The notes under the pieces were generated by a model. It saw only the letters and a list, made by a program, of their open reading frames with translations, did not search any database and had not been told where the DNA came from. Positions 10,158 through 20,609 of a DNA stretch of 64,000 nt are shown piece after piece; the stretch's first letter is position 1; every line of letters starts with the position of its first letter. The position numbers and the translations under genes are program-made. This stretch comes from JACCZR01 sp963830065 (lineage in GTDB: Bacteria > Actinomycetota > Thermoleophilia > Solirubrobacterales > Thermoleophilaceae): NCBI GenBank assembly GCA_963830065.1, contig CAWHLA010000008.1, positions 1 through 64,000 of the forward strand, given 5' to 3'.

Positions 10158-11931
10158 ATGCGATCCGCCTGCTCGCCGGAGCTCGTCCATGTTCACCGCT
10201 GCCTGTCCTCGCTCTGCTGTTCGCGCGCTCATGCTCACTCGCCGTCCTCGTTCCCGCCGAGCGGCCCGACCGCCCGCCGCCGGCAAGGCCGGGCGGTCGG
10301 TCGACCGTCGCCACCAACGGCATGGTCGCCACCAGCCACCCGCTCGCGGCCCAGGTCGGCCTCGACGTGCTCAAGAAGGGCGGCAACGCGGTCGACGCGG
10401 CCATCGCCACCAACGCCGCGATGGGCCTCATGGAGCCGATGTCGTGCGGCATCGGCGGCGACCTGTTCGCCATCGTCTGGGACGCCAAGACGCAGAAGCT
10501 CTACGGCCTCAACGCCAGCGGCCGGTCGCCCGTGCAAGGCGACGCTGCGAGTTCTTCGACGAGCAAGGGGCTCGACGGAGATTCCCGACGCACGGGCCCG
10601 CTGTGCTGGTCGGTGCCCGGGTGCGTGGACGGCTGGGACGAGCTGCGGCAGAAGTTCGGCACGCATGCCGTTCGAGGAGCTGCTCGCGCCGAGCATCGCG
10701 CTACGCCGAGAAGGGCGTTCCCGGTGCCGGAGGTGATCGCCGGCTACTGGCGGACGCGCCGAGACGAGCTCGCGACGACCCCGACTGCGGCGAAGATCTA
10801 CCTGCGCCGACGGCCAGTGCCCCGCGGGCCGGCGAGGTGTTCAAGAACCCGCGCCCTGGCCGAGCACCTACCGCGATGATCGCCGAGGGCGGCCGCGACG
10901 CCTTCTACAAGGGCGAGATCGCCGAGAAGCTCGTCGCGTTCTCGGACAGAAGCGGCGGGCTGTTCGCGACGAAGGACTTCGCCGAGCACACGTCCGAGTG
11001 GGTCGAGCCGGTGAAGACGACGCTACCGCGGCTACGACGTGTGGGAACTGCCGCCGCCGGGCCAGGGCATCGCCGTGCTGCAGATGCTCAACCTGCTCGA
11101 ACCGCTACGACCTCAAGAAGCTGGGGCCGACGTCGCCCGACTACTGGCACCTGTTCGTCGAGGCGAAGAAGCTCGCCTACGCCGACCGGGCGAAGTTCTA
11201 CGCCGACCCGCGAGTTCGCCAAGGTGCCGGTCGCCGAGCTGATCTCGAAGGCGTACGCCGACGGAGCGCGCGCAAGCTGATCGACCCGAACGAAGGCGCT
11301 GACCGACGTCCCCGCCGGCGACCCGAAGCTCGGCACGGCCGACACGATCTACCTCTGCGTCGTGGACAAGGACCGCAACTGCGTGTCGCTGATCCAGAGC
11401 AACTACTACGGCTTCGGCTCCGGGCTGCGCGCCCGGCGACCTGGGCTTCGCGCATCCAGAACCGCGGCATGCCTGTTCGCCCTCGACGAGAACGCACGCC
11501 AACCGCCTCGAAGCCGGGCAAGCGGCCGTTCCACACGATCATCCCGGCGATGGTGACGAAGGACGGCAAGCCGTGGTTCACGTTCGGCGTGATGGGCGGC
11601 GACATGCAGCCGCAGGGGCACGTGCAGGTGCTGGTGAACCTGATCGACTTCGGCATGAACGTGCAGGCAGGCCGGCGAGGCGCCGCGGGTCGAGCACGTC
11701 GGCTCGCGCGACGCCGACCGGGCAGCCCGGCGACGCCGAACGGCGGCACGGTCCAGGCCGAGCCGGGCATCCCGGACGACGGTCGTGGAGGAGCTGACGC
11801 GCCGCGGGCACACGGTCGAGCGCGTGCGGCGTCAACGGCGGCGGCTACCAGGGCATCCTGATCGACCCGAAGACGGGCGTGCTGCACGGCGGCAGCGAGG
11901 CCCGCAAGGACGGGCGGCGGTGGGGTATTGA
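10158..11931 (+). CDS. ggt: Gamma-glutamyltranspeptidase (frameshifted)
   Basis: Periplasmic N-terminal nucleophile hydrolase that transfers or hydrolyses gamma-glutamyl groups such as those of glutathione. Pieces in order: MVATSHPLAAQVGLDVLKKG, GNAVDAAIATNAAMGLMEP, CGIGGDLFAIVWD, GLNASGRSP, SVPGCVDGWDELRQKFG and FAEHTSEWVEP. These continue with ELPPPGQGIAVLQMLNLLE, the autocleavage/nucleophile region GTADTIYLCVVDKDRN (Thr in DT), QSNYYGFGSGL, PFHTIIPAMVTKDGKPW and FGVMGGDMQPQGH. The reading ends ...RKDGRRWGY at the TGA 11929-11931, close to the family's usual '.DG.A.GY' end. The start is taken at 10158; the signal region needs an indel. Confidence 0.85.
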
Positions 11932-11974
11932 GGTAGGCCGTCCGCCGGACTCCGCACTTTTCTGACATAACCCG

Positions 11975-12002
11975 TTGACAACGACGGGGACTCGGGTATC
12001 TT
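11975..12002 (+). promoter_or_regulatory. Sigma-70-type promoter of the secreted glycosidase-like gene
   Basis: TTGACA (11975-11980), a 16-bp spacer and TATCTT (11997-12002), 92 bp before the ATG at 12094. It lies in the gap after ggt. Confidence 0.55.
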
Positions 12003-12093
12003 CCGCGTCCCGTTCCCGGGATACTACGCCCCTGCCCGCCCGCCGCACCTGCGGTCCGGGCCTGTCCTGAACCCACGGAAGGGCCGGCAGTCC

Positions 12094-15000
12094 ATGCGTA
12101 ACCCCGCTCCCCACCGGCCGATCCGGCCGGCCCTCGGCGTCGAGGCCCTGGAACTCCGGGACGTGCCCGCCGCGTCGCTGGTCGAGCCGTTCCAGCGGGG
12201 GCCGGTCGCCGACCTGCCGGCCGGCTGGCTCCAGTGGTCGTCCGACGGCACCCGGTCGTTCAAGGTCGACCCGACCGCCGCCGGCCTCGGGGACACCGGG
12301 CCAGCTCGCCTCGGCCGGGGCCGCGGCCACCGCCGCCCGGGCCTGGGTGTCCGCCCCGTTCGCCGCCGACGTCGAGACCCGGCCGCCGTCTACCTCAACT
12401 CGACCGTCCCGGTCCAGCTGTTCGTCCGCGGGCAGAACCTCGGCACCACCACGCCGACCTACTACGCCGCGTCCGTGACCCGCGGCGGCGGAGGTCCAAC
12501 TCTCAGGGTCGTGGCGGGCAGGCGACCGTGCTCGGCACCGTCCGAGTCGGCCGAGTACGTCAGCAACCGGTGGGTGCAGGTGAAGCTCCGGGCCGAGGGG
12601 GACACGATCCGCGTCACCCTCCACCGCGGCGACACCAACCAGTACCTCGGGCCGGACGGCAAGTGGGTCCGCGAACTGACCGCCGCGGTCATCGAGGTCG
12701 GACACCGCGATCCGCGACCGGCGGGCAGGTCGGGTTCGCCCGGCCGGCCGGGGCGGCCGGGACGGTCGGCATGGACAGCCTGCGGGTCGGCGCCGGCCGC
12801 GGACACCCGGCGGGCGACCCTGGCCGAGGAGCGGTTCGACCAGCCGCCGGCGGCCGGGCTGCCGGCCGGGTGGTCGCAGTGGGTGGCCGGGGCCGGCCGG
12901 TGACGTACCGGACCGAGGCCGACGAGACGCTCCGGGTGGCCGGGCCGAGCACCGGCGGGGCGGCCCGGGCGTGGTGACCGGACGCGGTCCCGGCCGACGT
13001 CCAGGTGTCGTCGTCGCTGTACGTGGACAGCCTGGTCCCGGCCGGGATGTTCGCCCGCGGCCAGAACCTCGTACACGAACCGGCCGACGCTACTACGGCC
13101 TGTCCGTCACGCCGCGGGCTGGAGGTCAAGCTCGCGAAGGTGGTGAACGGGGCCGAAGACCGTCCTCGGCACCGTCCGGTCGAAGGACTGGGTGAGCGGG
13201 CCGTGGGTGCAGGCGTCGCTGGTGACCAAGGGCGGCCGGCTGCGGGTGCAGGTCTTCCGCTCGGACACCGGGCAGTACCTGCAGCCCGACGGCACGCTGG
13301 GGCCTGGCCCCGGCGTGGGCGCTGACGCGGACCGACACGGCGATCACGGCCGGCGGCCTGGCCGGGCTGACCCGCGGGACGCGGGTACGCCGGGCAGCTG
13401 GTGTTCGACAACTTCATCGTCACCACCGCCCCGGCCCGGGTGACGACCGCCGGCCCGATCCCGACCGAGGGCGGACAAGCCGACGACCCGGTCCGACCCC
13501 GCCGGAAGACCGCCCGACGCCGCCGCCCGCCGCCGACGCCACCCCGACCGCCCGCCAGCCCGACCCCGACGCCCGCCGCCGACCCCGACCCGCCGACCAC
13601 CGGCCCGACGGGCTGCCGGCCGTGCCGCGGCACTACCCGCACATCCGGCTGGCCAACCTCGCCTACTACGGCACCCCGCTCGGGTCGTTCGAGCAGAGCC
13701 TGCTCCGGAACAGCGTCGACCTGGTCATCCCGAACCTCGACTACCTGGACGACATCGCAGCGGTCGCGCCCGAACACCCCGCAGTTCGTCTACACGAACG
13801 TCTCGAACATCTACCTCGGCCTGCTCACCGACTGGCTGGAGTACGCCGACCGCAACCGGCTGACCGCGAGGCGGCGTTCTACCACGTCAACCGGGCCGAC
13901 CCCGTTCAACGGGCTGAGCGCGTCGGCCGTCCCGGTCGAACCGCTTCTGGGGCGTGTACCGCGGGCACCGACGCGGCCGGCTGGGCGAACGTCACCAGCG
14001 ACGCCCGGAACGCGGCCACGACCGTTCGCCTTCGGCCGCGGCCGGCGAGTCGGTGGCGTTCGGCTACACCGAGAAGTTCCGCGAGATCAACGTCGACCTG
14101 CGGTCGGCGGCCGCGGGCGGGTGGAGCGGCGAAGCTGGAGTACGTCACCGCGGTGGACGCCCAGGGGCGGCCGACGGCGTGGGGGACGCTCGCCACTGAC
14201 CTGGCGACGGCACCGACGGGCCTGCGGCGGCGACGGGCAGGTCACGTTCGACCCGCCGCGGGACTGGGTGCCGGCGTCGGTCAACGGCGGCGCCCGGCTG
14301 TTCTACGTCCGGTTCCGGACGACCGCCGGCGGGCACCGCCCCGGTCGCCGTCACCGTGCTCGGCCGGGACTACACGAACGCACGGGGCAGCCGGCGGCAC
14401 CATCCCGGCGTTCGACTCCGCCGCCGACCGGGACGGCGACGGCTACCTGAACGACGCCGAGTACGCCGCCGGCAGGCCGGGGTTCGACGCCCGGTTCGTG
14501 TACGAGAGCCGGCTGATCTACCCGAACTACGGGCCGATGCGGTTCGCCACGAACGTCGCCGACCCCGGCGTTCCGGGCGTGGGCGGCGGACTACCACGCC
14601 CGGATCGCTGGCCGGGCCTGCCGCTGGCCGACGGGTTCTTCGTGGACAACTCGATCGGCCGGCTCGCCGTCGACCCGACCGGGATCAAGGAGTCGCTGAG
14701 CGGCTACGCCGCCGACTACGGGTCGCTGCTCGGGGCGATCAACCGGCGGCTCGGGGCGCGGGAAGTGGGTGATCGCGAACACGGCCGGCGGCGGCGCCGG
14801 CGGCCGAGCCGATCGTCCGGAACGGGGTGTCGTACCTGGAGGAGTTCGCCTGCGGCCGATCAGCGCCAACCACGTCCAGTTCGACGACCTGGCGGCCGAC
14901 GCTGGCGTACCGCCGGCAGCTCTCCGGCGGGAAGGCCTACGAGATCCTGGACAGCCTGCCGGCCGGCGCGGCGACGCGACCGACCCGCGGACCCAGCTGG

Positions 15001-15411
15001 CCACCCTGGCCATGTACTACCTGCTCGCCGACCCGGACCTGTCGTTCCTGATGATGAACGGCGGGAACGAGCCGGCCAGCGGGTGGGGCCGGCACTGGAT
15101 CGGAGGCGGCCACGTACAACGTCGGCCGGCCGACCGGCGGCGCACAAGGTGTTCGCCACCGGGACCGACCCGACCAACGCGCGGCTGGACTACAAGGTGT
15201 ACGCCGCGGGAGTACCAGAACGCCCTGGTGCTGCTACAAGCCGCTCTCGTACACCCGCGGGGTGAACGGGACGATGGCGGACGACACCGCCACCACGCAC
15301 CAGCTCGGCGGGTGGTACCGGCCGCTGCGGGCCGACGGGACGCTCGGGCCGCCGGTGAACAAGGTCACCCTGCGGAACGGCGAGGGGGCGGTCCTGGTGA
15401 GGGCCCCGTAG
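12094..15411 (+). CDS. Large secreted protein: duplicated beta domain plus glycosidase-like TIM barrel (frameshifted)
   Basis: About 1,100 codons. The N-terminus (PHRPIRPALGVEALELRDVP) is the amino-terminal signature common in Gemmata surface proteins. Two similar beta-rich domains of ~200 residues follow. Copy 1 has LPAGWLQWS, VQLFVRGQNL, YYAASVTRG and RWVQVKLRAEGDTIRV; copy 2 has LPAGWSQWV, AGMFARGQNL, YYGLSVT and PWVQASLVTKGGRLRV. A Pro/Thr-rich linker (~13,480-13,610) leads to a region with NLAYYGTPLGSF, DLVIPNLDYLDDIAAVAP and FVYTNVSNIYLGLLTDWLEY. An EF-hand/dockerin-like DRDGDGYLNDAEY comes next, then LADGFFVDNS, KWVIANTAGG and FLMMNGGNEPASGWGRHWIG. The last region resembles hypothetical glycosyl-hydrolase TIM barrels of the GHL15 kind (inference). 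The stop is TAG at 15409-15411. Confidence 0.7.
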
Positions 15412-15691
15412 ATGCTGTTTCGCAACGCTGAGCGGGGGGCGTCAGCCCCCCGAGGGCGTCTCCCTCGGGGGGCTGACGCCCCCCGCTCAGGGGTTGTGAA
15501 TACGGTTCCAGATCCCGGCGGCGGACTTCGGCGGCCCAGGAGCGGAACACGAGGGCGGCCGCCAGATCGATCAGCCGCGGGTCGTCCTCCGACAGGCCCG
15601 GGTGTTTGGCGGCGAGGAGTCGCAGGAGGGTGGATACGAGCTGCTCCGCCGATTTGGTGGGGATCTCGGTGGTGGCGGTTGTGGTACACAT
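15365..15691 (-). CDS. Small hypothetical protein
   Basis: Open from the ATG at 15691 for ~108 codons. Residues 1-60 (starting MCTTTATTEIPTKSAEQLVS) have two amphipathic helices (LVSTLLRLLAAKH and LIDLAAALVFRSWAAEV) and plausible composition. The last ~45 codons run through the palindrome at 15429-15489 and into the end of the opposite gene, so the true C-terminus may be nearer 15490 with an indel. A good minus-strand promoter lies 59 bp upstream of the ATG. No Shine-Dalgarno is visible. Family not recognised. Confidence 0.35.
   Translation of the reverse strand: MCTTTATTEIPTKSAEQLVSTLLRLLAAKHPGLSEDDPRLIDLAAALVFRSWAAEVRRRDLEPYSQPLSGGRQPPEGDALGGLTPPAQRCETASTGPSPGPPPRRSAG
15429..15489. repeat. 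Perfect 28-bp inverted repeat with nested GTCA-loop hairpins
   Basis: Arms 15429-15456 and 15462-15489 are exact reverse complements with a 5-nt loop. Each arm itself contains a hairpin GGGGGGC-GTCA-GCCCCCC (or its complement). It lies 17 bp after the secreted-protein stop, so it may act as a terminator. The paired-hairpin layout is REP/BIME-like and matches the element at 26,341. Confidence 0.75.
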
Positions 15692-15749
15692 CGGGGCACG
15701 GCGGTTCGGCCGCCGCCGGTCGAACCGGCGGGGAATCAGACACCGGTGA

Positions 15750-15778
15750 AGTGTACTCTCGTTTAGTATACGAGTCAA
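15750..15778 (-). promoter_or_regulatory. Sigma-70-type promoter, minus strand
   Basis: On the minus strand TTGACT (15773-15778), a 17-bp spacer and TACACT (15750-15755) precede the small ORF starting at 15691. It overlaps a short AT-rich palindrome (ACTCTCGTTTAGTATACGAGT). Confidence 0.5.
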
Positions 15779-15849
15779 TGCGGAGTGGACATTTTTTCAT
15801 ATCGGGTTTTCGCGAAGTCAGCTCGCAGGGCAGGGAGTCCTCCTTCTTC

Positions 15850-16037
15850 AGTCCGAAGGGCTGGGAGCCCTCAGCCCAGGGCAAGGGCCGAAGGCCCGCC
15901 GCCCTGGGTCACGGGCACGCCCGCGGCATGCAGCCTGAAGGGCTGCGAGAGCGTCTCCCAGCCCTTCAGGCTGGGGGCGAACGGGTGGCCCGACCCAGGG
16001 CGTTGCCCTGGGCTGAGGGCTCCCAGCCCTTCGGGCT
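15850..16037. repeat. Triple-nested inverted repeat based on CAGCCCTTCGGGCTG
   Basis: The outer arms 15850-15884 and 16003-16037 match in 34 of 35 positions as reverse complements. Inside them CGCCCTGGGTC (15900-15910) pairs with GACCCAGGGCG (15992-16002), and CAGCCTGAAGGGCTG (15931-15945) pairs with CAGCCCTTCAGGCTG (15959-15973). Partial direct copies (CCAGCCCTTCGGGCTGAGGG) continue to ~16,080. No gene is seen in 15,780-16,131. Confidence 0.7.
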
Positions 16038-16131
16038 GAAGACTTCCAGCCCTTCGGGCTGAGGGCTCCCTGCCCTTCGGCTGACGACCGGAATCCCCCG
16101 CTCGGGGGTTACGAAAGCTCGCAGCAAACCT

Positions 16132-17818
16132 CTACTCCTTCCGCATCGGCAGCCGGAACACGAATCGGGTGCCCTGCCCCGGCTCGCTCGCGGCGGTCAG
16201 GTCGCCGCCGTGCTCGCGGAGGATCTTGCGGCTGACCGGCAGGCCCAGCCCGGTCCCCCGCGCCCCCTTCGTGCTCACGAACGGCTTGAAGATGTCGTCC
16301 AGCTTCTCCGCCGGGATGCCGGGGCCGTTGTCGAGCACGATCACCTTCGGCCCACGCCCCGTCCGGCTCCAGCAGCGCCTGCACCGCCACCTGCGGGGCC
16401 GGCCGGCCCTCGACCGCGTCGAGGGCGTTGCTCACGAGGTTCAGCACCGCCCGGTGGATGCCGTCCGGGTCGCACGGGCACCGCCGGCACGTCCGGCCGC
16501 CGGGCGCCAGTCCAGCGTCGACGCCCGCCGTCGTCGGCCCGGCCGCGGACCATGTCCAGCACGTCCTCGCACAGCGTTGTTCAGGTCGGTCGGCTCGATC
16601 GCCGGCTCGCGCTCCTTCGAGTAGCTGAGCATGTCCAGGATCAGCTCGTCGATCCGGCCCTGGTTCTTCTCGACCAGCTTCCAGCCCTTGCCGAGCAGGT
16701 CCTTGTCGTCCGTCGTCGAGGCCCGTGCGGACCATGTCGCCGCCGAACCGGACGCCCTGCATGATGTTCTTGATGTGGTGCGACAGGGCCGCGATCGTCT
16801 GGCCGACGGCCGCCAGCCGCTCGGCGTTGACCAGCGCCTGGTGGTAGCGGCGTCTCCTCGACCGCCAGGGCCGCCTGGTGGGCGATGGCGACTGGCCAGG
16901 TGCAGGTGGTCCTCGGTGAACTTGCCGGCTCCGGCCGCCGGCGACGAGCTGCTTGAGCGTGCGACTGGGTGTCGAGGAACAGCACGCCGAGCGTCTCGCG
17001 CCGGCCCTTCATCGGCACGCAGATGACCTCGCGGATGTTGTGCCGGTGCGATGCTCTCGCCGCCGCGGAACCGGTCGTCGGCGCGGCGTCGGAGACGAGC
17101 ACGCCCTGCTTCTCCTTCAGCACGTGGTCGACGATCGTCCGGCTGACGGCGAGCTCCTCCTGCCGGCTGCAGCCCCGTCGCGGTAGCGGACGGCCTTCGG
17201 GCATCGAGCTCGCCGGTCCGTCGTCGCGGAGCATGAAGCAGCCGTGGTCGGCGTCGACCGACTTGAGCACCAGGTCCATCACCGGTCGAGCAGCTGGTCC
17301 ACGTCGAGGATGTGGCTGACGGCCTCGGCGGTCTCGTACAGGGCGGCGAGGCTGGCGAGCCGGGTGCGGAGCCAGTCGGTCGCGGCCGTCGTCCGGGCGG
17401 GCGAGGATCTGGCTGCCGGCGTCCGCGCCGACGGTGCGGACGATGGCCGAGGCGACGTCCTGGTCGCGGCCGCGGCGAGCAGCCGGACGCGGCTCGGTCA
17501 GCTCGTCGGCCGCGGGCGTCGTCCCGCGCCGGCGGTGTACATCAGGACCGTCTGGCCGAGCGTGATCGTGGTCGCCGCTGCGGAGCGGGGCGGCCTGGAC
17601 CGGCTGGCCGTTGACGAGCGTGCCGTTGCCGCTGCCGAGGTCGACGAGCTCGGTACCCGCCGCCGGCGGTGGCGCGGAGTTCCAGGTGCCGGCGGGACAC
17701 CTGGGTGTCGTGCAGGGCGACGGCGTTGCGCCGAGTGCCGGCCGACGGTGACGGCGGGGCCGGCCAGGTCGAACTGCCGGCCCTCGTCGGCGCCCTTGAT
17801 GACGATGAGTTTGGGCAT
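16132..17818 (-). CDS. FHA-GAF-histidine kinase (frameshifted)
   Basis: Starts MPKLIVIKGADEGRQFDLAG at 17818, a forkhead-associated domain (VTVGRH, VSRRHLEL, DLGSGNGTLVNG) that binds phosphothreonine. The middle (~17,000-17,350) reads as a GAF-type sensor with DHGCFMLRDDG, VLKEKQGVLVSDA, HNIREVICVPMKGR, ETLGVLFLDTQS and AIAHQAALAVEET. The kinase core has the phospho-acceptor region ALSHHIKNIMQGVRFGGDMV, the N box HRAVLNLVSNALDAVEG, the G1 box VIVLDNGPGIPAEKLDDIFK, and the F/G2 boxes KPFVSTKGARGTGLGLPVSR. It ends in FVFRLPMRKE at 16132. Several indels are bridged. It lies downstream of the SPFH genes on the same strand. Confidence 0.82.
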
Positions 17819-17871
17819 CGGCCGCCCCCGTAGGGTGGGCCTCGCGGACTCGGCCCACCCTACAAGTGCTA

Positions 17872-18446
17872 TCATCTGGGTTCGTCCGACTCTTCGTCGC
17901 GCATCCGCCGGCGGATCGGTTGCAAGAATGACTCCAGTTCCTGGTCGGAGGCGAACGCGTCGCGAGGGACCGCTGTCATGAAATCGGCCAAGTAGATGAA
18001 CACGTGCCCGGGCGCATCCGTGATGCCGGTGACCATGTCCCAGGTTACCGTGAGGAATGCCGACGCGGTGCCGGCTTCGACTCCAGCGTCCGTGACGACT
18101 ATGCGGTACGGCCCGAGTAATATCCGGGCCCCCGGGGCACGGTAGCCGGCTTCCACAGATTGTTTGTACCGCCGGCGGGCCTGATCGGGGTAGACGATCG
18201 CCCACACAGCGAACGGGGTCAGCATCAGCATCGCCATCAGACCCGCGACGGGCGTCGGGGTAGGTTTCGGTATCAAGGTCGGGCGACACCGACCGTCGCC
18301 GCACAGTGCCAGGCCGGCGAGGACGATCCGACCCGCGCCTGCCTTACCTGCGCGTGGATTAGGGGGCTGAGATCATAGCTGTGCATTGCGGCCGCGATCG
18401 TCTCGCGGAGGGTGTACTCGAACTCGACCCGGGCCAACTCCGCCAT
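17872..18446 (-). CDS. YcxB-like membrane-associated protein (one frameshift)
   Basis: From the ATG at 18446 the reading is MAELARVEFEYTLRETIAAA, the usual short beta/helix start of YcxB-like proteins. After one frame change near 18,300 it continues through a hydrophobic hairpin (GLMAMLMLTPFAVWAIVYPD). The C-terminal domain is clean to the stop at 17872 (ARILLGPYRIVVTDAGVEAG, VTWDMVTGITDAPGHVFIYL, AVPRDAFASDQELESFL). The last motif, V-P-x-x-A-F, is typical of YcxB. Function is unknown in the family. It sits between the FHA kinase and an SPFH gene on the same strand. Confidence 0.65.
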
Positions 18447-18462
18447 ACTCGTATCCCCCGCG

Positions 18463-19405
18463 TCATCGTTTCCTCGGCGGCAGGAACTGGGTCACGTCCA
18501 GGCCGTCCGGGCCGAGGTGGTGGTCGAGCAGGTCGACCCGGCCGCGGCCCCGCATGCCGAGCCAGCGTCTTGCCCATCTCGTCCCACCAGATCGCCGCCA
18601 GCACGTCCGGGTTGGTCTGCCTTCAGCTCGCGGTACTGGTCCAGCCGCTTGCGGAACGACTCGGCCTCGGCCGCCGGCCAGGCGCAGCTGCTCCGGCCGG
18701 TACGCCGCGGCCTGCTGTTCGAGCTTGTACTTCGTCGCCTCCGGCCTCGCCGGAGCCGCTGGCCGGCCTCCTGGCGGGCCTGGTTCTCCTGGGTGCGGAT
18801 GGCCGTCTGGGCCTGGTTCACCTCCTCGAACGCCGCCCGCACCTCGTCCGGCGGGGCCAGGTAGGTCGACGCTCGCCCGCTGCACCCGACGCCGAGCCGG
18901 TGCGGCTCGACCCGGTCCGGCAGCCGGGCCATGACCCACGGCGGGAGGTGCCGCCTTGCCGGTGAGCAGCACCTCGTCCACCGGCCGGCCGGCGACCCAC
19001 TCGGCGGCCAGCGGCCTCGGCCTCGCGGGCCAGCACCGCGTCCGCCCGGTCCTGGTGGGCGACGTAGTCGTCCAGCTCCCGGTCCGGCTCGTCCGACGGC
19101 GTAGTCGAGGACCAGCCTGACGTTGACGAGGTTCTGGTCGCCGGTGAGGAACTGGCCCGGCGGGGTGCCGGCCGTCCTCGGCGGCGTCCGGGGCGTACCC
19201 GACGTCGAGCTGGCGGACGGTGCGGACCGGACGCGGTCGACGCGGTCGATGCCCCACGGCAGGCCGACCCACAGGCCGGGCCCGGGCCGGGCGACGACCT
19301 CGCCGAACCGGCGGACGACGGCCCGCTCCTCCGGCCGGACCTGCGCGACGCCGGTGGCAGGTACGCCAGGAGGGCGAGCAGCAGGAGGTAGCGGAGGCGG
19401 GGCAT
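18463..19405 (-). CDS. SPFH/HflK-like membrane protein (frameshifted)
   Basis: The ATG at 19405 gives a hydrophobic start (MPRLRYLLLLALLAYLPPA). The SPFH domain follows: VRPEERAVVRRFGEVVARPG, PGLWVGLPWGIDRVDRVRVR, FLTGDQNLVNVRLVLDYAV, EWVAGRPVDEVLLTGKA and APPDEVRAAFEEVNQAQTAI. It then has an Ala/Glu/Gln-rich coiled coil to ~18,600 and ends in LDVTQFLPPRKR. 'RRFG', 'PGL...LPWGID' and 'GD.N.V.V...' are HflK signatures. HflK/C modulate membrane proteases such as FtsH in E. coli; the role here is unknown. It is the third SPFH gene of the block. Confidence 0.78.
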
Positions 19406-19565
19406 GGAACCTAGCAGGGTTATCCACAGTGAGAAGGCGATGACACAGATCCGAGAGGACAGCAGAAGACGAGACAGCTCAAAAGACGAGGGCCGCCCGC
19501 CCCGGCCTCAATGATATTCTCGCTTATCGCGGTCATCTGTCTTCTCATCCGTGGACGATTCGTTG

Positions 19566-20530
19566 CTACTTCGTCTCCCCGGCTTCGGCGGGTCAGCAGC
19601 AGGTCGAACAGCGGGTGCCGGCTCGAGAGCAGCAGCACGTCGCGGGTCTCGCTCGAGGAGCGTCTGGTACGCCTCCAGCTTCTGCAGGAAGGCGTAGAAC
19701 TCGCGGGTCCTGGCGCGTGGGCCTCGTTGCGGATGCGGTCGGCCTCGACGTCGGCCTGCCCCTCGACCAGCTGCTTGCTCGGCCCTCGGCGTCGGCCTCG
19801 GTCGTGCGGGCCTCGCGCTCGGCCGCGCTGGTGATGTCGGCGGCCCGCTTGCGGCCCTCGCTCTCGTAGTCGGCCACCTTCCGGGCCCGCTCGCTGCGGA
19901 TGCGCTCGGCGATGCTCGCCCGCACCGCCTCCGGGTAGTTGAACCGCCGCAGCCGGACGTCCACCACCTCGATGCCGTAGTCGTCCAGCGGACCGTCTCG
20001 CCGCAGGTCGCTCGGCCGGCCGCCCTCGCCGAGGAGCCGCCCGCCGCAGCCGCTCGGCCGCGGGCGTCGACGCGCCGGCTCGTCGGCCACGCTGATCAGG
20101 TCGTCCAGCGGCATCGTGCTGATGACCGCGCCAGCCGGCCGCTGACCCGCGGGCCGAGGATCTGCCGGGCCTGCTCCGGCGTGCCGACCGTCCGGACGAA
20201 CCGGTCGGCGCCGTCGGCGTCGGGGATCCGCCAGCTGACGAACGCGTCGACGGCGAGCGTCTTGTCGACGGTCTGCCGGCCGGGTCGCGGGTGAGCAACT
20301 CGACGGCCGGCAGGTCGAACGCCTGCAGCCGGCGGTCGAGCCGCTGCACCGACTCGACCGGCCACGGGCACTTGACGTGCAGCCCGGCGTCGGTCGCCCC
20401 GTCGTGGGTGGCGACGGGCTCGCCGAACTGGGTGACGTAGGCGAACTCGGCCTGATCGACGGCGTAGAACGCCGTCCGCGCCACAGCAGGACGGCGAGCG
20501 GGAGGGCGACGAGAGGAGGAAGCGTTTCAT
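19566..20530 (-). CDS. SPFH/HflC-like membrane protein (frameshifted)
   Basis: From the ATG at 20530 it reads MKRFLLL.ALPLAVLLWRTA, then FYAVDQAEFAYVTQFGEPVA, AGLHVKCPWPVESVQRLDRR and LQAFDLPAVELLTRD. It continues with LAVDAFVSWRIPDADGADRF, QARQILGPRVSGRLAG, YGIEVVDVRLRRFNYPEAVR, ASIAERIRSERARKVADYES, EGRKRAADITSAAEREART and SSRHPLFDLLLT. The 'V.QF.E', 'GLH.K.P', 'D.R...F...' and 'ERIRSER.....Y.SEG' features are HflC hallmarks. The stop is taken at 19566, in an ...ETK frame. It lies 80 bp after the ATPase-SPFH fusion gene on the same strand. Confidence 0.8.
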
Positions 20531-20609
20531 GATGAACACCGAAGAATGGCCACGAAGCAGGCACGAAAGACACCACAAGTAGGAGCAGAGGACGATCCGT
20601 GACCGATTG

